This document shows positions 16,550-25,860 of a DNA stretch of 52,998 bases, piece after piece. The stretch is from Candidatus Nealsoniibacteriota bacterium (GTDB lineage: Bacteria > Patescibacteriota > Minisyncoccia > Minisyncoccales > PWPS01): NCBI GenBank assembly GCA_003555075.1, contig PWHW01000005.1:1-52998 (forward strand), given 5' to 3'. The notes under the pieces are model-generated. The model ran no database searches. It worked only from the letters and a program-made list of their open reading frames with translations, and was not told where the DNA came from. A program made the translations under genes and the position numbers. The first letter of the stretch is position 1. Every line of letters starts with the position of its first letter.

Positions 16550-16592
16550 AAGAGGGAAGGGTAGGCGAACAACCGTCTACCCACTCTTTTTT
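16550..16592 (+). terminator. Rho-independent terminator
   Basis: AAGAG..GGGTAGGCG aacaac CGTCTACCC..CTCTTTTTT. Confidence 0.75.
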
Positions 16593-16673
16593 GAATAGAC
16601 ATTTTATATTTTATATCGCATTTATTTTTGCTTTTGAGCAATCACGAGGAGGATATTGTTTTCTTATGAGTGA

Positions 16674-16702
16674 TTGACAAAAATTGATTTTTATCATATA
16701 AA
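16674..16702 (+). promoter_or_regulatory. Sigma70-type promoter for pentapeptide-repeat gene
   Basis: TTGACA - 17 nt - TATAAA. Confidence 0.75.
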
Positions 16703-16758
16703 GCGTGGGTCTTGTTCTTTGCGGGCAAGATAATTACAAAAGAGGAGGAGATATCAAG

Positions 16759-17187
16759 ATGGTCGTTTCCCGGGTTTCTTACAAGGAGGAGATAGTAAAG
16801 ATGTTAATGAATGATGTGGAGCAATTCAATGGTTGGCGGAGAAGAAGTAATGTCATGAAATTGGATCTTGCGGGTGCATGTTTGTCGTTTGCCAATATTG
16901 CGGGTGCTGATTTGAGTGAGGTGGAGCTAGGAGGGGCGGATCTCAGTTATGCAGATCTTTCACGAGTAAATTTCAGCAAGGCCAATCTAAAAAAGGCAAA
17001 TTTTAGAGGAGCCAACTTATCCGAAGCGAATTTTACGGAAGCGTGTCTATATCAAGCTGATTTCTCCGGGTGTATCTTCAAAGGAAATTCTTTTCATGAA
17101 GCGAATTTGTGGAATGCGAAAGGGGTGCCCTCGGAAATAATTTCCCGGTATATAGAAGAGTTTCAAAGTTCATTGAGATCCGAGTAA
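16759..17187 (+). CDS. Pentapeptide-repeat protein
   Basis: A(D/N)LSxA repeats: ADLSEVELGGADLSYADLSRVNFSKANLKKANFRGANLSEANF; AGGAGGAG upstream of ATG 16759. Confidence 0.85.
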   Translation: MVVSRVSYKEEIVKMLMNDVEQFNGWRRRSNVMKLDLAGACLSFANIAGADLSEVELGGADLSYADLSRVNFSKANLKKANFRGANLSEANFTEACLYQADFSGCIFKGNSFHEANLWNAKGVPSEIISRYIEEFQSSLRSE

Positions 17188-17201
17188 GATTTCTTCCTCT
17201 C

Positions 17202-17227
17202 AAAAAGCCCTTTCAAAAGGGCTTTTT
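17202..17227. terminator. Rho-independent terminator
   Basis: AAAAAGCCCTTT ca AAAGGGCTTTTT. Confidence 0.85.
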
Positions 17228-17281
17228 CATAGAATGACAAAACTCTTACGAAGAGAAGTTCTTGTTTGTTGAGTTAGTAGT

Positions 17282-18025
17282 ATGCATGACAGAAAACGTT
17301 TCAGAATAGATAGATTCCTGGTAGAAGAGGGATTTTTTAATTCCAGGCAAAAGGCGATAGAATCATTAAAGAGCGGGGAGGTGTTTGTGAATGGGCAACC
17401 GATATACAAGCCGAGCCATCCGATAAGGGGAAAGGAGGTCATATTCTTGACCGAACCCGGAAATCCTTGGGTGTCAAGGGGTGGATTGAAGTTGAAAGAG
17501 GCATTCAATATTTGGAATTTGAAGGTTGATGGTCTTATTTGCATGGATGTGGGTGCTTCTACGGGAGGATTCACAGATGTTCTTCTTTATTATTCCGCCC
17601 AAAAGGTTTATGCCGTGGATGTGGGAAAGGATCAATTGAGCAAAAGAATAAAGAATGATCCGAGGGTCGTTTGCATAGAGAGAACCGATTTCAGGAATTT
17701 GGACGATAAAAACATAAAAGAGAGCATAGGATTTATCAGTATTGATGTTTCTTATATCTCTTTGACTTTGATTTTAAAAAAAGCAGGAAGTATACTTGAT
17801 AAAGGGGGTGCGATCATCGCCCTTATAAAACCACAATTTGAACTTGGGGAATCGGGAGGATTAAAAAAAGGGGTTGTAAAAAGAGAGAAAGAACAAAAAG
17901 CAGCTATTGCAAGGGTTGCATCGTTTGCAGAAGATGTTGGTCTTGTAGTTTGCGGTATCACTCCTTCTCCTCTTCTCGGGAGAAAGGGTAACAGGGAGTT
18001 TTTAATTCATCTAAAAAAACCATGA
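17282..18025 (+). CDS. tlyA: TlyA family RNA methyltransferase (S4 + FtsJ-like)
   Basis: RIDRFLVEEGFFNSRQKAIESLKSGEVFVNG, VSRGGLKL, DVGASTGGFTDVLL, KPQFELG. Confidence 0.88.
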   Translation: MHDRKRFRIDRFLVEEGFFNSRQKAIESLKSGEVFVNGQPIYKPSHPIRGKEVIFLTEPGNPWVSRGGLKLKEAFNIWNLKVDGLICMDVGASTGGFTDVLLYYSAQKVYAVDVGKDQLSKRIKNDPRVVCIERTDFRNLDDKNIKESIGFISIDVSYISLTLILKKAGSILDKGGAIIALIKPQFELGESGGLKKGVVKREKEQKAAIARVASFAEDVGLVVCGITPSPLLGRKGNREFLIHLKKP

Positions 18026-18417
18026 AAAAAGAGCTTCATTTCTCTACTATGGAAAGATACGAGTTTCTGGATATTACTTCCTCTGTAAAGGAAGTTATAA
18101 GGGAGAGCGGAGTAAAAGAGGGGATGGTCTTGGTATTTTCTTTACATTCTACGGCGGCGATCATGATAGCGGAAAACGAAGGTGGCCTCCTGAAGGATTT
18201 TAATAAATTTTTTAATGAGATCGTTCCCGATGCCGATTTTTTACACGACAAAATAGATAATAATACTGATTCTCACATTCTTGCGAGTATCGTGGGGCAG
18301 GGAGAGTGTTTGCCTATTGGGGAAGGTAAGTTGGAACAAGGGACTTGGCAGAGCATTTTTCTTGCTGAATTTGATGGACCAAGAAAAAGAAAAGTGCTTA
18401 TAAAGGTCATAACATGA
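18022..18417 (+). CDS. YjbQ family (UPF0047)
   Basis: VLVFSLHSTAAIMIAENEGGLLKDF...HDKIDNNTDSHILASIVG...GTWQSIFLAEFDGPRKRKV. Confidence 0.88.
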   Translation: MKKELHFSTMERYEFLDITSSVKEVIRESGVKEGMVLVFSLHSTAAIMIAENEGGLLKDFNKFFNEIVPDADFLHDKIDNNTDSHILASIVGQGECLPIGEGKLEQGTWQSIFLAEFDGPRKRKVLIKVIT

Positions 18418-19316
18418 ACAATCCTTCTTATCTCAGTCTTTCCTCTAAGGAACTTGAGTCAAGATCCGAGAGGGCATTTAGCTTGCTCTCTTGCTGCAAT
18501 ATATGTCCTCGTAATTGCAGGATCAACAGAATCAAGGGAGAGAGGGGGTGTTGCGGTATTGGGGCGAGACCCACTGTTTCTTCTTATTTTCCTCACTTTG
18601 GAGAAGAGAAGGTTCTTACGGGAAGACATGGGTCGGGAACCGTTTTTTTGACAGGATGCAATCTATCTTGCGTATATTGTCAAAATTACGAGATCTCTCA
18701 AATGAAGGTAGGGGAGGAGTTTTCTTTTGAAGGGCTTGCGGAGATCATGGTGTCTCTTCAAAGAAAGGGATGTTGTAATATAAATTTTGTTACTCCCACC
18801 TCCCAGGTTCCTGCCATATTAAAATCACTTACTTTTGCCGTAAAAAAGGGTTTAAATATCCCGCTTGTTTATAATACCAATGCTTATGACTCGGTTGAAA
18901 CGCTGGAACTTTTGGAGGGTATATTCGATATATATATGCCTGATATGAAATATCACGGAGAACAAGAGGCACGTAAATATTCCAAGATTTCCGGTTATCC
19001 TCGGGTTGCGCAAATTGCCATAAAGGAAATGCATAGGCAAGTAGGAGATCTGAAAGTGAACCGGGAGGGGGTAGCAAAAAAGGGACTTCTTGTAAGGCAC
19101 CTTGTTTTGCCCAATGATTTATCAAAGACCGAAGGTGTACTTCGTTTCATAAAAGAAGAGGTGTCCGAGAATACCTTTATCAATATAATGGGGCAATACA
19201 GACCTTTTTATAAAGCTTTTGATCATCCTGAGCTCTCAAAGGCAATAACTTCTCGCGAACATCGAAGATATGTTGAGTTTGCAGAACAAATAGGCCTTAA
19301 AAGGGTTTATTCTTGA
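18414..19316 (+). CDS. Radical SAM protein (PflA-like)
   Basis: CNICPRNC, GCNLSCVYCQNYEISQ (CxxxCxxC), YNTNAYDSVETLELLEGIFDIYMPDMKY. Confidence 0.88.
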   Translation: MNNPSYLSLSSKELESRSERAFSLLSCCNICPRNCRINRIKGERGCCGIGARPTVSSYFPHFGEEKVLTGRHGSGTVFLTGCNLSCVYCQNYEISQMKVGEEFSFEGLAEIMVSLQRKGCCNINFVTPTSQVPAILKSLTFAVKKGLNIPLVYNTNAYDSVETLELLEGIFDIYMPDMKYHGEQEARKYSKISGYPRVAQIAIKEMHRQVGDLKVNREGVAKKGLLVRHLVLPNDLSKTEGVLRFIKEEVSENTFINIMGQYRPFYKAFDHPELSKAITSREHRRYVEFAEQIGLKRVYS

Positions 19317-19405
19317 TTTTTGTTTGTTATAATGAGATTAACACTCAAGGAGAAATATCCCTGTGAAAAAAGGTCGTGGTATAAATAATGGTCAGTAAAT
19401 AATAT

Positions 19406-19780
19406 ATGCCAATAAACGAAAAATCTCCAATACATGAAAAGGATCCCGGAGGGGAGGAGCTTTCGGAAAGGGAAAAGAGAGAAGCGAATTTAGATGAAAT
19501 GAGGAGCAAGGGAGAAGAGGGCTATGAAAAAATAATGGATGAAATGTATTCGGAAGTAAGGGAAAGGGTGGAGGAGGTGCTAAGTAAAAAAGGAACACTA
19601 GATAGTGGTGATATTGAGCTTACTCCCAATGAGATCGATGTTATTGAAACGATGCTTGGAGAGAAATATTCTGATGAGGAAAGTATTGAGGATGAGGTGG
19701 ACGGAGAAATATGGAGAATATGCAAGCAAAAAAGAAAAGAGATACTGGAAGAAGCGGAATGGCCAAAAGAGGAGCACTAG
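19406..19780 (+). CDS. Hypothetical acidic protein
   Basis: 124-aa Glu-rich ORF; no recognised domain. Confidence 0.45.
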   Translation: MPINEKSPIHEKDPGGEELSEREKREANLDEMRSKGEEGYEKIMDEMYSEVRERVEEVLSKKGTLDSGDIELTPNEIDVIETMLGEKYSDEESIEDEVDGEIWRICKQKRKEILEEAEWPKEEH

Positions 19781-19968
19781 AAAGGTGAACAATACCCTAT
19801 TTTCCTTCACCTGAAAGGCTTTATGAAGGGCTTTATCGTGATGCCACTAAGGGAGCCCGTGGAAAGGCTTTTGTTAAAGCAATATTACATGGATCAGCAA
19901 AAAGAGCATTTTTGAGATCAGACCATCGAAGAGCTTGTTCTTAGGCGTCTTAGTTTGATACAATCAAA

Positions 19969-20685
19969 ATGTACAAGGAAAAGTGCCCAGGAATAATAAT
20001 CATTTTACTTTTTATTGGTGTAATTTCTGTAGGAGCTTTTATGTTTTTTAAAGAGGAGGAAAATAAAAGCAAAGATCATTTGGTGGATAACGAGACAAAC
20101 CTACCAAAGCCCAAAAGGGAAAGTGATGTTTCCCTGGAAGAGACTCTCCACTCAAGAAGGAGTATCAGGGATTTCAGGGACAGGGCCATTTCTCTAGAGG
20201 AAGTTTCGCAATTATTGTGGGCGGGACAAGGAGTTACGGAAGAAAATGGGAAGCGAGCAACCCCTTCTGCGGGAGCTACCTACCCCCTGGAGGTCTATAT
20301 AGTTGCAAATAATGTAGAGGGGGTCGAGGAAGGTGTTTATCTTTTCCACCCTGAGAAACACAACTTGAGCAAGATTTTGGAAGGGGATGTGAGCGAGAAA
20401 CTCGCTTCTGCCGCGCTCGGGCAGGATTTTATTGCTCAAGCTCCCGTGAATATCGTTATAACAGGCGTTTATGAAAGAACTGTTTCCCGGTATGGGGAAA
20501 GAGGGGAGAGGTATGTTCACATGGAAGCGGGACATGCTTCACAGAATATCTATCTTCAATGCGAATCATTGAACCTTGGCACTGTAACCGTGGGAGCATT
20601 TGGCAACGAAGAGGTAATCGAGGTCTTGAAACTCAATGAAGAAGAGGAGCCTTTGTACATAATGCCTGTGGGGTATCCTTTATAA
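19969..20685 (+). CDS. SagB/ThcOx-type nitroreductase with N-terminal membrane anchor
   Basis: LHSRRSIRDFRDRAISLEEVSQLLWAGQG...RATPSAGATYPLEVYI; N-term GIIIILLFIGVISVGAFMFF. Confidence 0.82.
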   Translation: MYKEKCPGIIIILLFIGVISVGAFMFFKEEENKSKDHLVDNETNLPKPKRESDVSLEETLHSRRSIRDFRDRAISLEEVSQLLWAGQGVTEENGKRATPSAGATYPLEVYIVANNVEGVEEGVYLFHPEKHNLSKILEGDVSEKLASAALGQDFIAQAPVNIVITGVYERTVSRYGERGERYVHMEAGHASQNIYLQCESLNLGTVTVGAFGNEEVIEVLKLNEEEEPLYIMPVGYPL

Positions 20686-20694
20686 CTGTTGCTT

Positions 20695-21450
20695 ATGCAG
20701 GAATTTTCCAAAAAATTAGTAAAAAGGGCGGGAGATAAGCTTCTCTCTCAATTCAAGGAAGAAAAAAGGCTTCTTTCGGTAAGAAAAGGAAGCAAGGAGG
20801 TGGTTACCAGATATGACAAGGAGATGGACGAATTCCTTATAAAGGAAATAGAAAAGAAATATCCTAGGCACAGTCTTTTGACCGAAGAGTCAGGCCTTAA
20901 TGACAAAGGTTCCGATTACCTTTGGATAATAGATTCCTTGGACGGAAGTGGAAATTTTGCGAACGGCAACCCTCTTTTCTCCATTTGTATCGCCCTCCTT
21001 CATAAAGGAGAGATCATTATGGGATTAACTTATGCTCCCGCCATTGATGAGTTCTATTTTGCGAGAAAAGGAAGGGGTGCCTATTTGAATGAGAAAAAAA
21101 TAGAGGTTTCGGAAGTGGATAGGCTGAAGAGGTCCTATATTGCTTTTTGTGACGGATTTGAAAAAGACAAAAGGAAGCTCTCGAAAAAGCTCTCCAAGAT
21201 ATTTGAGAATGTTATAGACTTAAGAAAAATAGGTTCTGCGGGGGTGGAAACGGGCTGGGTTGCCTCGGGTAGGATGGACGGATTTGTTATGTTTCAGGGA
21301 GATCCTTGGGATATTGCTTCCGGAGTTATCATTACCGAGGAGGCCGGAGGAAAAGTTACTGATTTTGACGGAAAATTCTGGCAAAACCGAAGAGGTGACT
21401 TTCTGTTTTCCAATGGAAGGATACATGAGAGCTTGAGAAAAATTGTTTAG
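20695..21450 (+). CDS. Inositol monophosphatase family protein
   Basis: LLTEESG, WIIDSLDGSGNFANGNPLFSICIAL, GDPWDIASGVIITEEAGGKVTDFDG. Confidence 0.88.
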   Translation: MQEFSKKLVKRAGDKLLSQFKEEKRLLSVRKGSKEVVTRYDKEMDEFLIKEIEKKYPRHSLLTEESGLNDKGSDYLWIIDSLDGSGNFANGNPLFSICIALLHKGEIIMGLTYAPAIDEFYFARKGRGAYLNEKKIEVSEVDRLKRSYIAFCDGFEKDKRKLSKKLSKIFENVIDLRKIGSAGVETGWVASGRMDGFVMFQGDPWDIASGVIITEEAGGKVTDFDGKFWQNRRGDFLFSNGRIHESLRKIV

Positions 21451-21968
21451 TCCTGGTATTTTTTGGCTTGAAAACGAAAAAGGGACATTTTTTCCTTCTG
21501 TGGGTTTATTCCCGCTTTTTTGCATGCAGTGAGGATTTGTTCTTCGGGAGTATCGATTCCTTCAAGACCTGGAAGAAGAAGACTCTTTCGAAAGGATCTT
21601 TCTCCTTTCACTATAATGCCGTATCTTGCGGGGTCCAGATTTCCCAGGTCTTCTATTTGCTCAGGTTCTTCCAGGATATGAACTTCATAAGAGAGAAGAG
21701 GGAGCTCCTCTTCTTTTATGGGGCCGAAGCGGTCATCTTTGGAGGCGGCCGCTATTGCGTTATGAATTATTTCACTTGCAAGACTCTCTTTGGTGGGCAA
21801 GTAAGTGCCTATGCACGCTCTGAGCTTACCCTCTTTTTTAATGGTCACAAAAACTCCAGCTTTTCTTTTTAAAAGTTCCTCGGGCAGATCTTCGGAAGGA
21901 TTCATTATAACACCCTCTCTTACGAATTTTTCTACCGCGCTCTTTGTTATTTTCGTGTAATGACTCAT
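21447..21968 (-). CDS. AMMECR1-domain protein (AmmeMemoRadiSam system A-like)
   Basis: GVFVTIKKEGKLRACIGTYLPTKESLASEIIHNAIAAASKDDRFGPI. Confidence 0.85.
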   Translation of the reverse strand: MSHYTKITKSAVEKFVREGVIMNPSEDLPEELLKRKAGVFVTIKKEGKLRACIGTYLPTKESLASEIIHNAIAAASKDDRFGPIKEEELPLLSYEVHILEEPEQIEDLGNLDPARYGIIVKGERSFRKSLLLPGLEGIDTPEEQILTACKKAGINPQKEKMSLFRFQAKKYQD

Positions 21969-22594
21969 AATTCAAAACCCGCTACAAGATAGCCGACGCC
22001 GAAGGGTCCCTCGTAGGAAAGAATCCGCGGGCGATAACTCTTTTCTTTCACTTCGACTCTTCTCTCCAGGATGCCAAGCAGGAAAGAAAAAGAGCGTAGT
22101 CCGCATTCTCCGGCTTCCGGATACTTACGATCAAGCTCCAGAATATTTTTTACATCTTTCCTTTCCAGGGCTCTTATGAGCTCCTTGTCAAATTTTTCTC
22201 CATCTGGATGGTAATCATAAGGCCCTTCATTCTTTAGTCGATGCGAGAGGTCTCCACTTGCTATTAATGCCACTCCTCCTCTGTTCTTTATTTCAAGATC
22301 GTAGATTTCTTTTCCTTTTTTGAAATGCCCTTCAGGATCTTCGGTGCCGGTGAGGTGTGTTACAACCTTTCCTTGAAATTTTTCCGCCAAGAAAGAAAGA
22401 GGAACATTGAATCCCCAGTCGGGGTGGGGAGAAGAGATAAGAATGCTTTGCGGAGACACTTTTTTTAGTTCTTCTCCTAAAGCATTCAAATTTTGAATAG
22501 TATTCTTGACTTTTTCTCTATCCTCTTTGGATCCTATGGAGGAAAGTAAGATCGGGGGATGGGGAGTTATGGCGGCAAAAACGATATCAGGCAT
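21965..22594 (-). CDS. LigB/Memo-like class III extradiol dioxygenase family (AmmeMemoRadiSam system B-like)
   Basis: AAITPHPPILL, ISSPHPDWG, ASGDLSHRL, CGLRSFSFLLG. Confidence 0.75.
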   Translation of the reverse strand: MPDIVFAAITPHPPILLSSIGSKEDREKVKNTIQNLNALGEELKKVSPQSILISSPHPDWGFNVPLSFLAEKFQGKVVTHLTGTEDPEGHFKKGKEIYDLEIKNRGGVALIASGDLSHRLKNEGPYDYHPDGEKFDKELIRALERKDVKNILELDRKYPEAGECGLRSFSFLLGILERRVEVKEKSYRPRILSYEGPFGVGYLVAGFEL

Positions 22595-22609
22595 AGCCGG
22601 ATAATTTAT

Positions 22610-23629
22610 TTAATTATTCAAAATGATTTCCATAGGCTCTCCGCAAGAAGAACAAGTTCCTTTCTTGTCGTGTCTTTCTATCTTAAAGCCCGCTCTTTCG
22701 ATAACCATCTCTCCGCATTCGGGGCAATAAGTGTCCTCAAGTGAATGTCCGGGTGTATTGCCTAAATATACATACCTTAACCCCTCCTCTTTTCCTATTC
22801 TGTGGGCCCTTTCCAGCGTTTCAAGCGGAGTGGGAGGGAGGTCCTGTAATTTCCAAGATATATCTCCCGAAAAACGACTTATGTGCCAAGGAGTTTCCTC
22901 TCCGAGCTCTCTTGCGATGAATTTCGCTATATCTCTAAGCATTTCCTCTTTATCGGAAAGAGTGGGAATGGAAAGAGTTGTTATTTCGGTCCATATTCCG
23001 TTGTTCTTTAGTGTTTTTGCGGTTTCAAGAACCGGATCGAGTCTTGCTCCGCAATTAGATTTGTAAAACTCCTCTGAAAAACTTTTTATATCTATATTAA
23101 TGGCATCAAGGTAAGGGATAATTGCTTCTCTTGTCTCTTTTGTCATGAATCCGTGGGAAACGAAACAATTTTTTATTCCTTCTTCTTTTGCAAGTTTCAT
23201 GATATCGAGAGCATACTCCAAAAAGGCGAGGGGATCCGTGTAGGTGTAAGAAATGCTTGGAACGGAATTCTTTTTTGCTATTTTTATCACTTCTTCCGGA
23301 GAGACCTCACTACCCGGTATATCATCTGACATCTTTGGGCCCTGAGATATGTCGAAATTCTGACAATTCTTACAGGAAAAAGAGCATCCGGCGGCGCCTA
23401 TTGAAAAAGAAGGTGTTCCCGGCAAGAAATGGAACAAAGGCTTTTTCTCTATGGGGTCAATATTCATTGCCGCAGCTTTTTTGTGATTAAGAGAGAACAG
23501 TTTCCCGTCTTTGTTCTTCCTTACTCCGCACTTCCCCTTTTCTCCGGAAAATATGACACAAAAGTGTGCGCAAGTGCGACATTGCACCTTCTTTTCTTTT
23601 AATTTTTTATATAGATATGACTCTTTCAT
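22610..23629 (-). CDS. AmmeMemoRadiSam system radical SAM enzyme
   Basis: CRTCAHFCVI, GAAGCSFSCKNCQNFDISQ, SYTYTDPLAFLEYALDIM, C-terminal CPECGEMVIERAGF..CSSCGEPM. Confidence 0.88.
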   Translation of the reverse strand: MKESYLYKKLKEKKVQCRTCAHFCVIFSGEKGKCGVRKNKDGKLFSLNHKKAAAMNIDPIEKKPLFHFLPGTPSFSIGAAGCSFSCKNCQNFDISQGPKMSDDIPGSEVSPEEVIKIAKKNSVPSISYTYTDPLAFLEYALDIMKLAKEEGIKNCFVSHGFMTKETREAIIPYLDAINIDIKSFSEEFYKSNCGARLDPVLETAKTLKNNGIWTEITTLSIPTLSDKEEMLRDIAKFIARELGEETPWHISRFSGDISWKLQDLPPTPLETLERAHRIGKEEGLRYVYLGNTPGHSLEDTYCPECGEMVIERAGFKIERHDKKGTCSSCGEPMEIILNN

Positions 23630-23678
23630 TTTTTGATTATAGTGAAAGAAAGGATATAATTCAATTCACTTATTAGTC

Positions 23679-24179
23679 ATGAGGATGAACAAAGATTTCT
23701 TCAAAAAAGATTCAAGAGAAGTCGCTTTTGCTTTACTTGAGAGTAATATAGTAAGAGAGGTCGGTAATGAGATGTTTTCACTTGAAGTGAACGAAGTGGA
23801 GATATATGAAGGATTCAAAGACAAGGCCTCTCATGCTTATAAGGGGAAAAGAGGAAGAAATAAGGTGATGTTCGAGGAAGGAGGAGTTCTTTATGTTTAT
23901 CTTGTGTATGGTATTCATTCCATACTTAATGTGGTTACGGATAAAAAGGATTACCCGGCGGCAGTATTGATAAGAGGAGCCGGAAAGTTCAGCGGACCCG
24001 GGAGGCTGACCAAAGCTTTGGGTATTAGCACTCTTTTAAACAGAAAAGAGGTAGGAAAAGAGAGTGGTCTATGGTTTGAAAGAAACAGAAGAGCGGGGAA
24101 GATAAGAATGGTCCCAAGGGTGGGAATTCATTACGCAGAAGAATGGAAAGAAGCTTCTTTGCGTTTCATAAAGGAATGA
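23679..24179 (+). CDS. DNA-3-methyladenine glycosylase (AAG/Mpg family)
   Basis: EVEIYEGFKDKASHAYKGKRGRNKVMFEEGGVLYVYLVYGIHSILNVVT, LIRGAGKFSGPGRLTKALGI. Confidence 0.82.
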   Translation: MRMNKDFFKKDSREVAFALLESNIVREVGNEMFSLEVNEVEIYEGFKDKASHAYKGKRGRNKVMFEEGGVLYVYLVYGIHSILNVVTDKKDYPAAVLIRGAGKFSGPGRLTKALGISTLLNRKEVGKESGLWFERNRRAGKIRMVPRVGIHYAEEWKEASLRFIKE

Positions 24180-24200
24180 GAGCGGAAGTTTCAATATTGT

Positions 24201-24665
24201 TTATCTTTGGGGGGCTTCGTGATCTGACCTTCTTCTTATGAATTTGTTCTCAAAGGAAGTGAACCCGTGGAAAACGAATAAAGTAAGAAAAGTAGCGAAT
24301 ATAGAGGGAAGATAAATTCCCATTCCAATTCCCGCTCCTACTGCGGCGGAGACCCATAGGCCGGCGGCAGTGGTTAATCCTTCTACTTCAAATTTTCTTT
24401 TTATGATAAGACCCCCTCCTATGAACCCCACTCCCACTACGATTGAAGCCAATACACGAGAAGGGTCCAGGCTTATTTCTTCCAAAGGAAATCCTTGTAG
24501 TGTGTATCGGTTCAAAGCAATAAACATTGCTGCTCCCATGCAAACGAGAGCATGAGTCTTCATTCCTGCAGGTTTCTCCTTATATCCTCTCTCTATTCCT
24601 ATGAGAGCACCCAGAATGGTGGCAAGGAAAAGTTGTATGAATATCAAAAACGTTGTTTCTTCCAT
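24201..24665 (-). CDS. MgtC/SapB family membrane protein
   Basis: LATILGALIGIERGYKEKPAGMKTHALVCMGAAMF...IVVGVGFIGGGLIIK. Confidence 0.88.
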   Translation of the reverse strand: MEETTFLIFIQLFLATILGALIGIERGYKEKPAGMKTHALVCMGAAMFIALNRYTLQGFPLEEISLDPSRVLASIVVGVGFIGGGLIIKRKFEVEGLTTAAGLWVSAAVGAGIGMGIYLPSIFATFLTLFVFHGFTSFENKFIRRRSDHEAPQR

Positions 24666-24803
24666 CTTTTTCTTTTATTATAACTTATCAAGCAATTATA
24701 AACATTTTTTTATTTCAGGCAAAGGTTTTTTTAGTTTTTGATCTGTTATTCTGTTTCGAATCAAGTTCCTGATTTAAGTGAAAGCTTAAAAGATTCAGTT
24801 CAT

Positions 24804-25850
24804 ATGTCTTTCAAGGTAGGTATCGTGGGTTTGCCGAATGTAGGTAAGTCCACTCTATTTAAAGCAGTTACAAAAAAACAAGTGGAAAGTGAGAATTATC
24901 CTTTTTGCACCATTGACCCCAATATTGGTGTGGTGGAGGTTCCCGACAGGAGATTGGAAGCGATATCGCGAATATCTAGTTCGGAAAGAACTGTTCATAC
25001 TACGATAGAATTTGTTGATATTGCGGGACTTGTAAGAGGAGCTCATCAAGGAAGAGGTTTGGGGAACAAGTTTTTGGCTCACATAAGAGAGGTGGATGCC
25101 ATAGTAGAGGTTACCAGAGGTTTCGAGGATAACAATGTGATTCATACGGAAAACGGTGTGAATCCGGAAAGGGACAAGGAAATAATTGATTTTGAACTTA
25201 TGGTAGCCGATCTTCAGACAGTTGATGGATTAATCGAAAAATTCGGCAAAGATCTTGCGAAAGATAACGAATCTTTCTTAAAAGTAAATACCTTGAAAAA
25301 AGCCAAAGAGTTCTTGGAAAAGGAAAAGCCTCTTAGAGATATGGAATTAAGTGCAAAAGAACGGGAAGCGATCAAAGAATTTAATTTTTTAACGAATAAA
25401 CCAATCATTCATTTGAAGAACGTTGACGGGGTTCCGGGGAATAAAGAAGAGGATTTTCTGAAAATAAATGCTAAAATGGAAGCTGAAATGGCAGGGCTTT
25501 CGGAGAAGGATATGGAAGAATATATGAAAGCTGTAGGACTAAAGGAAAGTGGTTTGAGTAAGCTCATCAGAAAGAGTTATAACTCCTTGAACCTTGTTTC
25601 TTTCTTTACTTCCGGGGAGAAGGAAACAAGAGCGTGGACGGTAAAAAAAGGATCTCTTGCTCCTGCTGCCGCAGGTAAGATCCACAGTGATTTTGAAAGG
25701 GAATTCATAAGAGCGGAAGTAGCAAATACCGATGAATTCATCAAGCATGAAGGGTGGTCTAACTTAAGGGAGGTCGGAAAGGTCAAAGACAAGGGAAAAC
25801 ATTACGAGGTGCAGGACGGGGATATTATTTTTTTCAAAACTTCAGCATAA
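24804..25850 (+). CDS. ychF: Redox-regulated ATPase YchF
   Basis: VGIVGLPNVGKSTLFKAVT...YPFCTIDPNIGVVEVPD; FTSGEKETRAWTVKKG. Confidence 0.93.
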   Translation: MSFKVGIVGLPNVGKSTLFKAVTKKQVESENYPFCTIDPNIGVVEVPDRRLEAISRISSSERTVHTTIEFVDIAGLVRGAHQGRGLGNKFLAHIREVDAIVEVTRGFEDNNVIHTENGVNPERDKEIIDFELMVADLQTVDGLIEKFGKDLAKDNESFLKVNTLKKAKEFLEKEKPLRDMELSAKEREAIKEFNFLTNKPIIHLKNVDGVPGNKEEDFLKINAKMEAEMAGLSEKDMEEYMKAVGLKESGLSKLIRKSYNSLNLVSFFTSGEKETRAWTVKKGSLAPAAAGKIHSDFEREFIRAEVANTDEFIKHEGWSNLREVGKVKDKGKHYEVQDGDIIFFKTSA

Positions 25851-25860
25851 TTTCTTACTC

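Noticed and set aside
19363-19398. Tiny SD-preceded ORF (VKKGRGINNGQ*)
   Set aside because: Eleven codons with an AAGGAG upstream; too short to support as a leader peptide without conservation data.
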